NCBI GenBank assembly: GCA_037349315.1
Contig: JBAIAC010000048.1
Span: 34,164,501 to 34,228,500, forward strand
DNA from: Chelydra serpentina
Taxonomy: Eukaryota; Chordata; Testudines; Chelydridae
Direction: 5' to 3'
DNA: 64,000 nt
Positions within the stretch are counted from its first letter, which is position 1; every line of letters starts with the position of its first letter. This document shows, one piece after another, positions 45,386 through 55,126 of this stretch. The translations under genes were made by a program, and so were the position numbers. Under the pieces are notes generated by a model that had not been told where the DNA came from, did not search any database, and saw only the letters and a program-made list of their open reading frames with translations.

Positions 45386-48300
45386 GTGCCCTTTCCAATA
45401 ATTCAACCCCAAATAAAATGTGTGCTTTGGGAGTCACTTCCAGATGCAAGTTGTCCTTCAGTCCCACTATACTAAATTGCTAAGAACATTCCCCAAAGAC
45501 CAAACAATTAGAAGGTGGGAGGGGAAGTTTAGTCAACTCTTTCGAACAAAGCCCTGGTGTGCACTTGTAAGAGGGAGGTGGGGAGAGGAAGGAACCACAC
45601 CAGAACCTACTATCTGTAGTGCTGCAATAGTGACGTACAGTTAATATCTTAATTTCCACAGAATGCCATGAGGGCAACAGTTGAACATCAGGAGAACAAT
45701 TCTTCCCTTTCTCCAGTTAAAGTGACTGTCGTTCTGGGAAAGGAAGACCTGACAATTAAGGTAATCTATGACTTGACTGCAATAGCCCATAAATGAAATA
45801 AAGACTGAATATTCCATCAAATAGCAATAGAAAAGCTTGCTGACTTATAACTGTAGGACAAAGTTAATATCTACTAAAGAGTCTTCAGATGAAGATTACT
45901 TTAGACAGGTTATTTATCCTAAATCTAAGCTTTTGTGGTATCTAATCAGGAATAACTGATGGGTTACTGGTGGATGGGTTCAGCTGCTAATGTTCAATGC
46001 TATTTCTAGTACAGACTTACAGTTGACTAATTTTTCAATCAGATATCTGACACAGGAGGTGGTGTTCCACTGAGGAAAATCAATCTCCTGTTTAGCTACA
46101 TGTATTCCACAGCACCAAGACCAGTGATGGATGACTCTCGTAATGCTCCTTTGGTAAGATCTGAAATCTACAGTAACTTTATAAAGGAACACTGTAAGAT
46201 AGAGTAAAGTACCTGGAAGCTCCTCAGAGTCTCACTGCTTTGTAAGATAGTCACAGGCGAATTGAACAATAAAACATACATACTTTGTTGGAATGGGACC
46301 AGTGGCATTCTAAGCCTTCAGCATTTTTCTTCATTTGTACCTTTAAAAGTCTCTCCCATCTCCACTTTAGGCAGCTTTTTAATGTCTCATACCCTTTGCA
46401 TTTAAAAAAAACAACTCTTATCTTGCACATTAGATTTTTTTTCTTCTAAAGTGAAGAATGATCTCTATTTGGTACAAAAATGGTGAACAAAGAAACTACA
46501 TGTTACAGGGGGCAGTCTTTCAGTGGCTTCTGCTCCCTCCTTGTGCCCCAATCCTATGTTAATAGCCTTTAGGAATACTGTTCAAATTGGGCTATGTGTT
46601 TGTTTTAAGAATAAGTTAGGTTCTCCCAGCAATGATTGAGTAGTTGGGATGCGTTTCTAATGACTGGGTCAAAAGCAGAGACGCGTTGGTTGTCTAACAA
46701 CCTGTGGACATCTCTATGCTAGAATCCCTCTCAAGAGCCGCAACCTGAAGGAAGGAACAATATTTCAGTGATCTCTGCTCCCTATCCTCACTCCTCCCCA
46801 TAATAATATCCTGATAAGTTTTGTTGACAGCAACTGAGCCAACATTTGCTGCCAGGAGGAACAGAGTAGAGGGCATTACAAGGGTTCCCTTTGCTTTTTC
46901 TTTGAAGCTACATAGCCAGCCATTCTGCATCTTGGTTCTCTTCCCTCACTTGCACTCTTAACATCCCTGCCCCAAATTGGGGCCCTTTAGGAGACAAGCT
47001 TAGATCGCAAGCTTCTTGGCCATCTTTCCAGCTCTCTGCTTCTACCTCATATCTAGTTAAAAAGAGAAGGCATTACTGAGGAAACTTGCGTACAGTACTG
47101 TATGTAAAAGTGAGAGGTGTAAAATATATAATTCCCCAATTGAAGATTTGAACTGAAAGATCTTTCAACATGTTTTATGATTGAGGATAAGACTAACTTT
47201 TTCATAATGTTCCAGTGTTCTAAATGAGGCTTCTTTGTTAAAATTTTTTGTGAGGAGGGAGAGAAGCTGTGCAGTAATGGAGATGTTCAGGGACCTAAAC
47301 AGTCTCCCTTGAACAGTCATAATGCTCTCTGGAAATGGAATTTTTTTTATTCTGATGTATTGTACTTTACTTATTTCTAGGCTGGTTTTGGGTATGGCTT
47401 GCCAATTTCTCGTCTATATGCTAAATATTTTCAAGGAGACTTGAATCTATATTCTGTACCAGGTTACGGAACAGATGCTATTATCTACCTGAAGGTATGT
47501 GCTTTTGTTACATGAAAGTAATGTCAATCAGTAATTAGCAATATTAAAGTGTGGTTCTACACAAAAGTGACTGAAGGCCTAACTTGGCCTGCAGACCGTC
47601 TGTTGCAGGTGAGCTAGAAATTACTCAGCTTGATTTTCAGAGCTGAGGGTAAGTTTGTAGGGTAAATAGAAATTGCACTAGTTTTCAGCTGGTCCAATTT
47701 ACACTGGTATTTGAGGGCCCCCTACACACACAGAGAGTTGTTAAGTAGAAACTTACTAAGGGTGCTGGTTAGAATTGAGGCACCAACATTACAAAGATTC
47801 AAGTAGGAGATATTCAGTCTTCACTGATCAGTATCTTCAACAGTGAGACATCCAGCCTTATAAGGAAATATAAATAGTTGTTACCAATAACTTACCTGTT
47901 CAACAACTAGTGTACAGATGCTGAATTCTGGGTAAGTTAAATACTTCAAATTATGTCAGATTCTTCATTAGAAGAGTCCAGTCTACTACATACACCAGGT
48001 TTCTGCAGGTAACTACCAAAAACCTTTGTTTTTATAGTCTTTGCATCTACTTCTGAGAGGTACTTAAACTGACTGCGTTACAAAACTTAACTGTATTTTA
48101 AGTATCTAAGCACTAGCTATGAAATGGTGTGTATATAAAGAAGTGTTCCACTTTACAGTAGCTTTTTATTAATACCATCCCAACCTGTCTATTCATCATC
48201 GAATCCTATTGTATCTGTAAAATGGGGTGAGATGTACTAAATGCCTCTTCGCGCCTTGTGTGAAAGAGGTTGTCCTGCTATATCCAGGATTACCTTGATT

Positions 48301-48862
48301 TTAAATTGCCCCAAAGAAGTCGTATCATGCAGAACACAAACAGGTTCATGGCCTGTAAAATCTGACCGCAACATGACTTGACACTTAACGACAGCACATC
48401 TTTCTCCTGTCCAAACTCTCCATAGCAAACACAAGCACAACAGAGCACACTATTATGGCCTATTGCAGATGCAAAAGAATAACACTCAACTGACTATTAA
48501 TCCAAGTATGTGGTTATCTATGTAACTGTAGTGTCAGTGGCTCAGATTTCTAAAACATAAAGCAATATACATGTAACAATGTGTTTTGTTTTTTTTAAAT
48601 GGTATATTTAGAACTCTTACTGTCGTGAAACAGTGACTTGAAAGAGATTGTTGAATAAGTAATTCCTGTATTTATTTATCTTTTTGTTTTTGTTTTGTTT
48701 TAGGCTCTTTCAACAGAATCCGTAGAAAAGCTCCCTGTGTTCAACAAGTCTGCCTTTAAGCGGTATCAAATGGCTACAGAGGCAGATGATTGGTGTATCC
48801 CAAGTAAACCAAAAAACTCTGAGGCAAAGTGCAGCTGTGTGAAAGAAATGTCGAGTTGTTAG
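37121..48862 (+). CDS. PDK4: Pyruvate dehydrogenase kinase 4, mitochondrial (11 coding exons)
   Basis: Exons: 37121-37262, 38584-38725, 39835-39906, 41223-41407, 43207-43290, 43870-43947, 44714-44790, 45662-45760, 46043-46153, 47381-47494, 48704-48862. All ten introns are GT-AG and phases agree; total 1263 nt, 420 residues. PDK4 phosphorylates and inactivates the E1-alpha subunit of the pyruvate dehydrogenase complex in the mitochondrial matrix, sparing glucose. Assignment to PDK4 rather than PDK1-3: [11 protein letters not shown] start, [69 protein letters not shown]. Functional parts: Arg-rich leader, BCDK N-terminal domain with His131 in RNRHHD, GHKL ATPase N box ELFKNAMRAT (Asn261), G1 DTGGG (296-300), G2 GFGYG (332-336), and the DDW motif (396-398). 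Odd: exon 9 has DTGGG and INLLF where mammalian PDK4 has DRGGG and IDRLF, and the C-terminus is longer with three Cys. Confidence 0.97.
37580..37705. mobile_element. Short hAT-like MITE in PDK4 intron 1
   Basis: Perfect 13-bp inverted ends TAGGGTGACCAGA ... TCTGGTCACCCTA. Flanks TGATGTTA and AGGTGTTA agree at 6 of 8 bases, compatible with an old 8-bp duplication. Interior contains a TATATAAGACAAATA segment typical of this repeat. Confidence 0.7.
38584..38725 (+). CDS. PDK4: PDK4 exon 2
   Basis: Acceptor TTTGATAG, donor GTAAGT. Encodes Gly48 to part of Trp95: [19 protein letters not shown], then [20 protein letters not shown] and QLVKSW; this is the start of the helical BCDK regulatory domain. 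Confidence 0.96.
39835..39906 (+). CDS. PDK4: PDK4 exon 3
   Basis: Short exon, acceptor TTTTCTAG, donor GTAAGC. Encodes [21 protein letters not shown] and VLSE-D, in frame with both neighbours. Confidence 0.95.
40579..40855. mobile_element. Harbinger-like MITE, family H2, in PDK4 intron 3
   Basis: Left end GGCCTGGTCTACACC, right end GTGTAAACAAGCCC. Interior has TAGGTTGATGGAAGAATTCT, CCCATCGGCATAGG and GTGGCACAGCTG, all shared in inverse order with 60213-60488. No clear 3-bp duplication remains here. Confidence 0.68.
41223..41407 (+). CDS. PDK4: PDK4 exon 4
   Basis: Acceptor GATTATCTAG, donor GTAAGT. Encodes [20 protein letters not shown], then [20 protein letters not shown] and [19 protein letters not shown]. 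It contains His131 (the conserved His of RNRH). Mammalian PDKs read VPTMAQG where this has VPIMAQG. Confidence 0.96.
41680..42573. mobile_element. hAT element in PDK4 intron 4 (about 0.9 kb)
   Basis: Left end CAGCATTTCTCAAATG, right end TTGTGAGAACCCCTG (complement CAGGGGTTCTCACAA): a degraded hAT pair. Inside, an inverted segment TCTGCTGTGAAAA / TTTTCACAGCAGA lies at about 42140-42195. No transposase; no 8-bp duplication could be seen, suggesting age or a slightly misplaced end. Confidence 0.6.
42671..42990. mobile_element. Young hAT MITE in PDK4 intron 4, perfect 8-bp duplication
   Basis: Flanked by identical CCTTGACT at 42663-42670 and 42991-42998. Left end CAGGGCCTGCTCCAGGC, right end TTAGAGCCGGCCTTG. 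Interior is a tandem array of GCGAGGCGGCGCTCGGGGGG units alternating with T-runs (42740-42930). The ORFs rich in Phe and Gly on the plus strand and Lys and Pro on the minus strand come from this array. Confidence 0.88.
43207..43290 (+). CDS. PDK4: PDK4 exon 5
   Basis: Acceptor TTAAACAG, donor GTATGT. Encodes [20 protein letters not shown] and [15 protein letters not shown] is conserved across the family. Confidence 0.95.
43870..43947 (+). CDS. PDK4: PDK4 exon 6
   Basis: Acceptor ATATTGCAG, donor GTAAGA. Encodes [20 protein letters not shown] and NLFQVN. Confidence 0.95.
44714..44790 (+). CDS. PDK4: PDK4 exon 7
   Basis: Acceptor CCCTCTAG, donor GTTTGT. Encodes [20 protein letters not shown] and LFELFK. 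It ends inside the N box, whose Asn is the first residue of the next exon. Confidence 0.95.
45353..45383. repeat. (TA)n microsatellite in PDK4 intron 7
   Basis: About fifteen TA units. Confidence 0.9.
45662..45760 (+). CDS. PDK4: PDK4 exon 8
   Basis: Acceptor TTTCCACAG, donor GTAATC. Begins [10 protein letters not shown] (N box of the GHKL fold) and ends [11 protein letters not shown]. Confidence 0.96.
46043..46153 (+). CDS. PDK4: PDK4 exon 9
   Basis: Acceptor TTCAATCAG, donor GTAAGA. Encodes [20 protein letters not shown] and [17 protein letters not shown]. Contains the G1 motif and the start of the ATP lid. Two conserved spots differ from mammalian PDK4: R to T inside DRGGG and D-R to N-L inside IDRLF. 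Confidence 0.95.
47381..47494 (+). CDS. PDK4: PDK4 exon 10
   Basis: Acceptor TTATTTCTAG, donor GTATGT. Encodes [20 protein letters not shown] and [19 protein letters not shown]2 motif GFGYG intact. Confidence 0.97.
48704..48862 (+). CDS. PDK4: PDK4 exon 11 (last coding exon)
   Basis: Acceptor TTTTGTTTTAG; stop TAG at 48860-48862. Encodes [20 protein letters not shown], the DDW motif and CIPSKPKN, then a divergent, Cys-containing tail (residues 407-420). Confidence 0.96.
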   Translation, partial: ALSTESVEKLPVFNKSAFKRYQMATEADDWCIPSKPKNSEAKCSCVKEMSSC

Positions 48863-49011
48863 AAGGGAATCAAACTGTCTCTTCAATCAGGACTAATGCT
48901 TGAGGGCATTACTCTACAGATCCTTCCAACAGGTCCTGGAACAGAAGGACGGTCAGTCTGTTGGAAGGAAAGGAAAGATCATGCTCCAGATCTGGAGGTT
49001 ATAGTCTAGAC

Positions 49012-49627
49012 CAGGGCTGGCCTTATGGGTGGGCAACATGAGCGACTGCCCTGGGTGCTGTGGTCAGCAGGGCACCATCAGTGCTTAATTTGTTCCAGAG
49101 CTTTCCAGCACTGAGCCGGGCCCGGCACCTCTCAGCTGGGCAGTTCAGAGCTCCAGCTCTGAAGGCAGCACTGCCAGCAGCAGCACAGAAGTAAGGGTGG
49201 CAATATTATACCATCCCACCCTTACTTCTGCGTTGCTGCTGGCAGTGGCATTGTCTTCAGAGCTGGGCACCTGACCGGCCGCTGCCACTCTCCAGCTGCT
49301 GTGGTCAAGAGGCAAGGAGCAGGGCTGGCCTGGGATGCAAGTCTGCAGAAAGGAACTCTGGGCAATGTGAGGGGAGGCAGCAGGACCCAGGAGCAATGGG
49401 GAGCCCAGGGAGACAGAAGGGCTAGGGGGAATTGATGGGGAGGCAGTGGGGTTCAGGAGCAATAGAGGGATGGATGGGGAGGCAGTGGGGTTCAGGAGCA
49501 ATAGAGGGATGGATGGGGAGGCAGTAGAGGCCTGAGGTGATGTGGGGATAGATAGGGAGGCAGCAGGGGCCAGAGGCACCACAATACAAGTTGGCCCAGG
49601 GCACCATTTTCCCTAAGGCTGGCCCTG
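49012..49627. mobile_element. hAT element within the PDK4 3' UTR
   Basis: Left end CAGGGCTGGCCTTATGG and right end CTAAGGCTGGCCCTG are inverted copies; flanks GTCTAGAC (49004-49011) and GTCTATAC (49628-49635) are an 8-bp duplication with one mismatch. Inside are an inverted segment around ACTTCTGTGCTGCTGCTGGC/GCAGCAGCACAGAAGT (49180-49250) and a 39-bp tandem repeat (49434-49540, unit containing GGCAGTGGGGTTCAGGAGC). Confidence 0.85.
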
Positions 49628-51539
49628 GTCTATACTGCACAGTTTGACCTGTGCAGTTCAGTACAAAGATAATCTAAAGATGTGTATATCTTTCAATGTT
49701 GCCCATACCCAAAAAGGCGCATAAGAAGTTCAGATTAATACTTCAGTTTTTCAGGCACATGATCTGAGACTTGATTAAATAGATGTATACAGTTTCTGAA
49801 CCATGTTTAACTCTTGAACCTCTAAATGCTGACAAATGTCAGTTAGGTGCCTATTTTTCTCCCAGAACAGTCACTAGAGCTTCACCATATTACAGAACTC
49901 TGCAGTTAACTACGTATACAAGATGTACAATATCTTCATATTCAGATCCACTTTAACATGACAGGGCAGCAGCAGGATAGGAACCTTAAGGTGTGGCAGG
50001 TTGGTAGCCACATGTGGGTCAAAGTATCTTATGACATTAGGAAGTTCAATTTTTCTTCCTACACTTCCCAATGGTAAATGTTAAACAACTTTTATTCCAA
50101 AAATAGCTTTATTAGATAATATTTATTACTTGCCCTGAATGGGTAGAAGATTGGTGCCATTTTCAGGAGTTGTTGTTTTTTTAAAAAACAACAAGTTGTG
50201 TTCAAGTTAACTTGGAGAAGGCTGTGTATGCATCTTGGGGAATGCACTTGACTATGACAGACATAATGACACATGTAGCCCACATCTATGAACTGTAAGA
50301 GCTGTGCCAAACATATAGGCTTGGATTTTTCAAAGGAGCCCAAGTATGGAGAATCCAGTACTTCACATGAATAACTAGCATCCATGCTCAGTTGAGAGAT
50401 GGTTTTGTAATGCAGATCATCTTGGCTAGAAACAGAGCCACTAAACATTCTTGCTGTGGACATCAGATTTAATTTAATTCTTAATCCAAGCAATAGTAGA
50501 CTGTTCTACCTTGTTCAGCAGAATGAGTTTTAACTGGTACTGCGTATAACTTTACTGTATGGTGGTTGGTTTTTTTATTCCATTAGTATAGATTTAGTCC
50601 ATATGTTTAGTAAAATTTCAGAGATGTTCCACCTTCAAAAGATGTTTGTTTTTCTAGCCCTTTTGATGTAGACTCCCATGTTGACCTTGAACTTGTAGAT
50701 TCTTACAAATGTTTCATTTGTTTTTATAGAAACTGTTTGAAAAACTTAGCACTGAAACTACTGAAGTTTAACTACTGAGCAAAATGATGTAATGCACTTC
50801 ATAAAAGTTGGTGAATAATTTAGTTTATCACCTTGCATGATCTGGAATTTCCAAAGATGATCTGATAGAATAAAAAAAATTATAAAATGGGCTGACCGAA
50901 TAAATTTCTCTTCCTTATCAACTCTTTAGAATCAAATATTGTTAATCTAAAAAATATAGAGATGAAAAAGGTCATCTTCACTGTGTCACAGTGCTTCAGT
51001 AGCTTATAGATCTTGAATGCTAGACAAGGTCATGAAGTGCACCTAGACATAGTCTCTCATTTCAAGTGAACATACATTTTGGCTCTTTCTCTAGGCTCAT
51101 TAATGCCTGAGCATGATCTGTGCTCTCATGCTCTTTAGTACTTTTGTAATATATAACCACATGTCCCTCCCCTGGAGAAGAGTGCCTTTATTTTCAAAAC
51201 ATGCACACTTTTATGCTGCTGTGAACAATGTTAATAATACTTGGAGGTGGAAGTATTCTGGACAGCACTATCTTGAAGCCTGTGTTGAATTATAGGGCAA
51301 CTTCCTAATGCTCAGTGAGTCTTTAGTACCAACTCTATATTCAAAACACACTCAGTGCCATAGGTTGATATCAATATGCATACCATATCCGCACTCCACA
51401 AGGAGTCTCTTTTGTATTTAACTACTTGAGGGCTTCACTACTTTGCACTAGATTCTTTTAGCTGTTCTTGAAGTTTGTTTTGAGGGTAAGGCTTCTAATT
51501 TTAAGCCTTGTACTGTACATATGTGATATATAGTTTTGT

Positions 51540-51545
51540 AATAAA
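51540..51545 (+). promoter_or_regulatory. PDK4: Poly(A) signal AATAAA of PDK4
   Basis: AATAAA in TTTTGTAATAAATATTTTTT, followed within 20-30 bp by a T/GT-rich stretch (ACTTGTTCTTTC). Confidence 0.65.
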
Positions 51546-51562
51546 TATTTTTTTAAACGGAC

Positions 51563-54500
51563 TTGTTCTTTCACTTCATTATTGCGGTGGGTCTGCTCAG
51601 GGTGTAGCTTTGTTTATGTGGATTGTAGAACCTCAATTTGTCAGAAGTTGTAAAGTTAGCTTTGCAGAATATCAGCCCAAATATCAGCTAAACTGTAAGC
51701 CATTGTTTCACTGTAAGAATGTCTTGCTCTGTCAGCACTTATTAAAAAAACTATTTCAGCAGACTGGCTAGGGAGGATTTAACTCTGTGAAACAACTGTT
51801 TTCTTTTTAATAAGGACTGAAAGTGTCCAGACACTTGCAGTTAACAAGGTAACTCTTTTTGCAATTTGAGCATCATTTACACACCTGCCAATTTTAAATG
51901 TTTTCCTTATGGTCTGATCGAAACACAGTGGGCCTAAAACACATCATAAAAGATAAGTGACCACTTGCATTCCCTTTGGATTTAGACAACAAGAAATCAA
52001 TGAAAGAAGCAACTATACAAGATCACCACACAGCTGGGGAGAAAAAAAATCTCAACCCAGAAGTCAATGTAAGTCTTGATTGATGCACCCTTCCATTTCT
52101 CCTGGGCCACTTGCAACTAGTCCTCCAGGTGCTTTCCAGAGCTCTTTATATGGGGCATTCTCAAAGGCTTTCTTAGCATGAACCACTTCTGTATTAAAAA
52201 AAAAAAAAAAAATCTTTTGACTTTCTTGCCTTCCACTTGCTATAGGGCTGCTGAGATTTTTAAGTACAGCTATTGCTTACATGATGTCATAGGACATGTT
52301 TTTTTTGTTTTTTTTTAAATAATCCACAGAGGAAAGCTGCACAGCACCTTCAAAAGATGAGCCTGGGAGCTTAAATTCACAACTTTTCTAGATAGCTAAA
52401 AATCATGAACTGAATGTGGCTTATTACAACAATCTATAACTCACTTAACCTCCCATCACCCCTTTTTCCCCCTTCCTCACTGTGCCTGGAGAGGTGTTAA
52501 CAGGCCACCTCACCTTGAATGGTCCCTTGGAATATGTGTTAACTACTTACATTAAACAATGTGTTCCATCTTGCATTTAGTTGTGCTACTCTGAGTGCAT
52601 TTCCCAGACCTGAAGAAGAGGTCTGTGTAAAGCTTGAAAGCTGGTCTCTCTCACCAACAGAATCTGAGCCACAAAAAATATTACCTCACCCACCTTGTTT
52701 CTCTAATATACTTTTGGGGGTTTTAGGTAATGGAATGGTTGGGGATAAAGAATAGCAATGCCACCACTCCATTACTAATAAATTTGTAGTGCCAACTGAG
52801 TAAATATAAAACCTATGGATTAGGACCCTATGCTGTTAGGAACTGTATAAATAATCATGGTGGCTTCTTCCCCAAAGATCTTGCAATCCAGGTATGGGTC
52901 AAGAGAAGACGCATGGAGACAGATGGGAGAGCACAATTCGTCTGGGCTATTGCTAACAACCCAGATGTTGATGCTCCACTATCCTTATCAATACTTGTAG
53001 AATCAAGCATCTTGCTGATTGGTGTAGCCACATGTTTAAAAAAACAAAAGTGACCTCTTTATCATAACTGCCAAGAGAAAGTGGAAAGATGCATCAAAAC
53101 TAGCATTTACTGAGTGATCCAATAAAAATCAGTACACTACATGAGTCTGAGGGGGAACAATAGTAGAAGGAAAAACTGGGATTTTTCTTAAAATAACTGA
53201 AGAAAAGAGCAAGAGCATATTTTGAATTTGTCTTCCAATGTTGCTGTTTATCAACTACCACTTTACCCTCACTCTCTTCTACCTCTAGAAAAATGTTGTT
53301 TGTACAACATAATTATTGATTTAAAAAACATTGACCAGGTTAATTTTAAAAATTAAACCTAGCAGCTTGTGATGTATGAAAAGCTATCATTTTCTGGTGC
53401 TAGTTCCCTATCCAGTTTTCAATGCAATGTGGCATGTAAGACGTATGTTAATTTTTTTCTTAATATTACTTTTCTATGTGAGCAATTCTTGTAGCTGCCA
53501 AAGGAATGGTATGTTATAGGAGCTGGGAGGTGAGATAATGTACCCAATCTTGAATGAAAAGGGAGTTAGCCATGAGACAATCTATTAAGATGGGGTTCAC
53601 TCTGGGGGGGGGGGGTGGGGACGGGACTGAGAATCCGTTATCTAGTATACTTTCTACTTCCTATAATCTCACATGATGAAAAATGACCACGTTTACTAAC
53701 ACAATGTTGGGGTACAAACATTGTTTCCATTACATTAATAATATTTGCATTAAAATATTTCTATTGGTCTGAATTTTCAATTCCAAAAGTTTGGTTTTCA
53801 TCGCATTTGACCCAATACCATTCATTTAAATATAAATTTCATAGCATATATGCTCCACCACTGGTTGTGTCTGTATTTCCACTAATGGTCCTTATTTTCA
53901 AACTGTGTAGTTTCCATTAAAACGTGCTCTAGGAACTTGGATCTCAGCTCAGAAGAGAATGGCATGTAAATGTTTTTAAATACTTGAAGATAGTTTTGAG
54001 AAAAAACATGGTTTTCTTATTGTGTGCTACAAGGAGAAAATTTATTCTCTAGCTTTCAGAAGCCTATCATCTCCAACCAATGCTGAATTTTTCAGAATCC
54101 ATTGTTTTTAAAACAGGGTGCAAACTACCCATAATGTTCACTCATTTCAATCATTGCTGAGCTAAAAAACAACTTGAACTGGGAGAAGCAGTGGGTGAGG
54201 TAAGTATTTAAAGGGAGTTTTTCAAAGGCACAAATGGTAGTTGGGCAACTAGCTGCCCTTTGTGCCTCTGAAAATTCCAGTCTTCATCTGCAAAAAATAC
54301 CTTTGGAACTGTATTATTACGTAAGCCTTTATGCTTTCAAATTGCTGAATGTACATTAACAAGGGGTACTCAGCCTCGCTGGATAAGGTCCTAATTAACC
54401 ACCGTTGTGGCATGCAAAGAACTTGGAAAGAGTGGAGAAGAATGTTTGTTCATGTGCAAGACTAATTTTCTAAGCCACTTTATATAGGTGATGTGAATAA

Positions 54501-54987
54501 TATTATGGACTGGAAGCCACAAGGTAGTATTAAGCAATGTGAACTCTAAATCCTACCCCAGTCCTCAAGGGCCTTAGATGCAGCAGAACTGGTGTAGTTC
54601 TTCTGTGCAGCAGGGGAGGCAGGATTTCTGGAGTCTAGGGAGAGGGATCCAAACATCCTGTGTGTCATAGAGCCATGGTCAATGGGCTGATCCCAGAATC
54701 CTTGGTTTCAGAGGCAGGGATAGTGGAGCCTCCACCCTCGCCCTCCGAAGAACAAAGTCTGCAGCAGCATCTTCACTGTGCAACTTCATGGCTGCTATAG
54801 TGGCAGGAGAGCAACTTTGCTGCCACTCCACGGTTTGGGGTAGGATTCCTGACATACACATATATTTAACACCTACACCAAGCCCAACTACACAGGTCTG
54901 GGGCAGAATTTAGCCCTTGATAAATATACATTATTACCTGATAGGCAGCACTATCCCTTTTAGTTCTGGGCCAATGAGACAAGTGAT
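51563..54987. other. Intergenic downstream of PDK4
   Basis: No gene recognised on either strand. Contains an A-run at 52195-52212, a G-run near 53604-53615, a diverged L2-like tail at about 52810-52925 (AACTGTATAAATAATCATGG ... CCCCAAAGATCTTGCAATCC) and a hairpin-type repeat at 54210-54280 (TTTTTCAAAGGCACAAATGG ... CTTTGTGCCTCTGAAAATTCC, split by omission). No ASB4 exon, the expected neighbour in mammals, was seen. Confidence 0.5.
52495..52715 (+). repeat. Amniote dispersed repeat, possibly Penelope-like 3' end
   Basis: GACCTGAAGAAGAGGTCTGT, then GCTTGAAAGCTGGTCTCTCT, CACCAACAGAATCTGAG and ATATTACCTCACCCACCTTG form a recognisable repeat block common in sauropsid genomes. The CCTGAAGAAG ... 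AATAAA-like context resembles the end of Penelope-like elements, but no GIY-YIG or RT coding was found, so the class is uncertain. Confidence 0.4.
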
Positions 54988-55118
54988 CATAGGCACCGAC
55001 TCCGTGGGTGCTCCGGCAGCTCCCCGCCAGCCTCGCGCCCGTTACCAGAGCACTTACCTTTGCCCCGGACGCCGGGTGACGTTGCGCCCAGCGGAGCCGA
55101 TGAAAGTCGGCTCCTATG
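54988..55118. mobile_element. hAT MITE, 131 bp, perfect 8-bp duplication
   Basis: Identical CAAGTGAT at 54980-54987 and 55119-55126. Ends CATAGGCACCGACTCC and AAAGTCGGCTCCTATG are inverted repeats. GC-rich interior. One of the two shortest elements in the window and probably recent. Confidence 0.88.
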
Positions 55119-55126
55119 CAAGTGAT

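Larger units (their letters stand above)
48863..51562 (+). other. PDK4: PDK4 3' UTR, about 2.7 kb, containing a hAT element
   Basis: No splice acceptor or further coding after the stop. The likely transcript end is just after an AATAAA at 51540-51545, preceded by TTGTACTGTACATATGTGAT and followed by a T-rich run. Earlier AATAAA hexamers at 50869-50874 and 50899-50904 may give shorter forms. ORFs 49582-49145, 49640-49422 and 50493-50092 on the minus strand are not genes. The end is inferred, without transcript data. Confidence 0.7.

Noticed and set aside
49145..49582. 145-codon Ser/Pro/Leu repeat ORF on the minus strand
   Set aside because: Reads the 39-bp tandem repeat of the hAT in the PDK4 3' UTR, antisense to the transcript.
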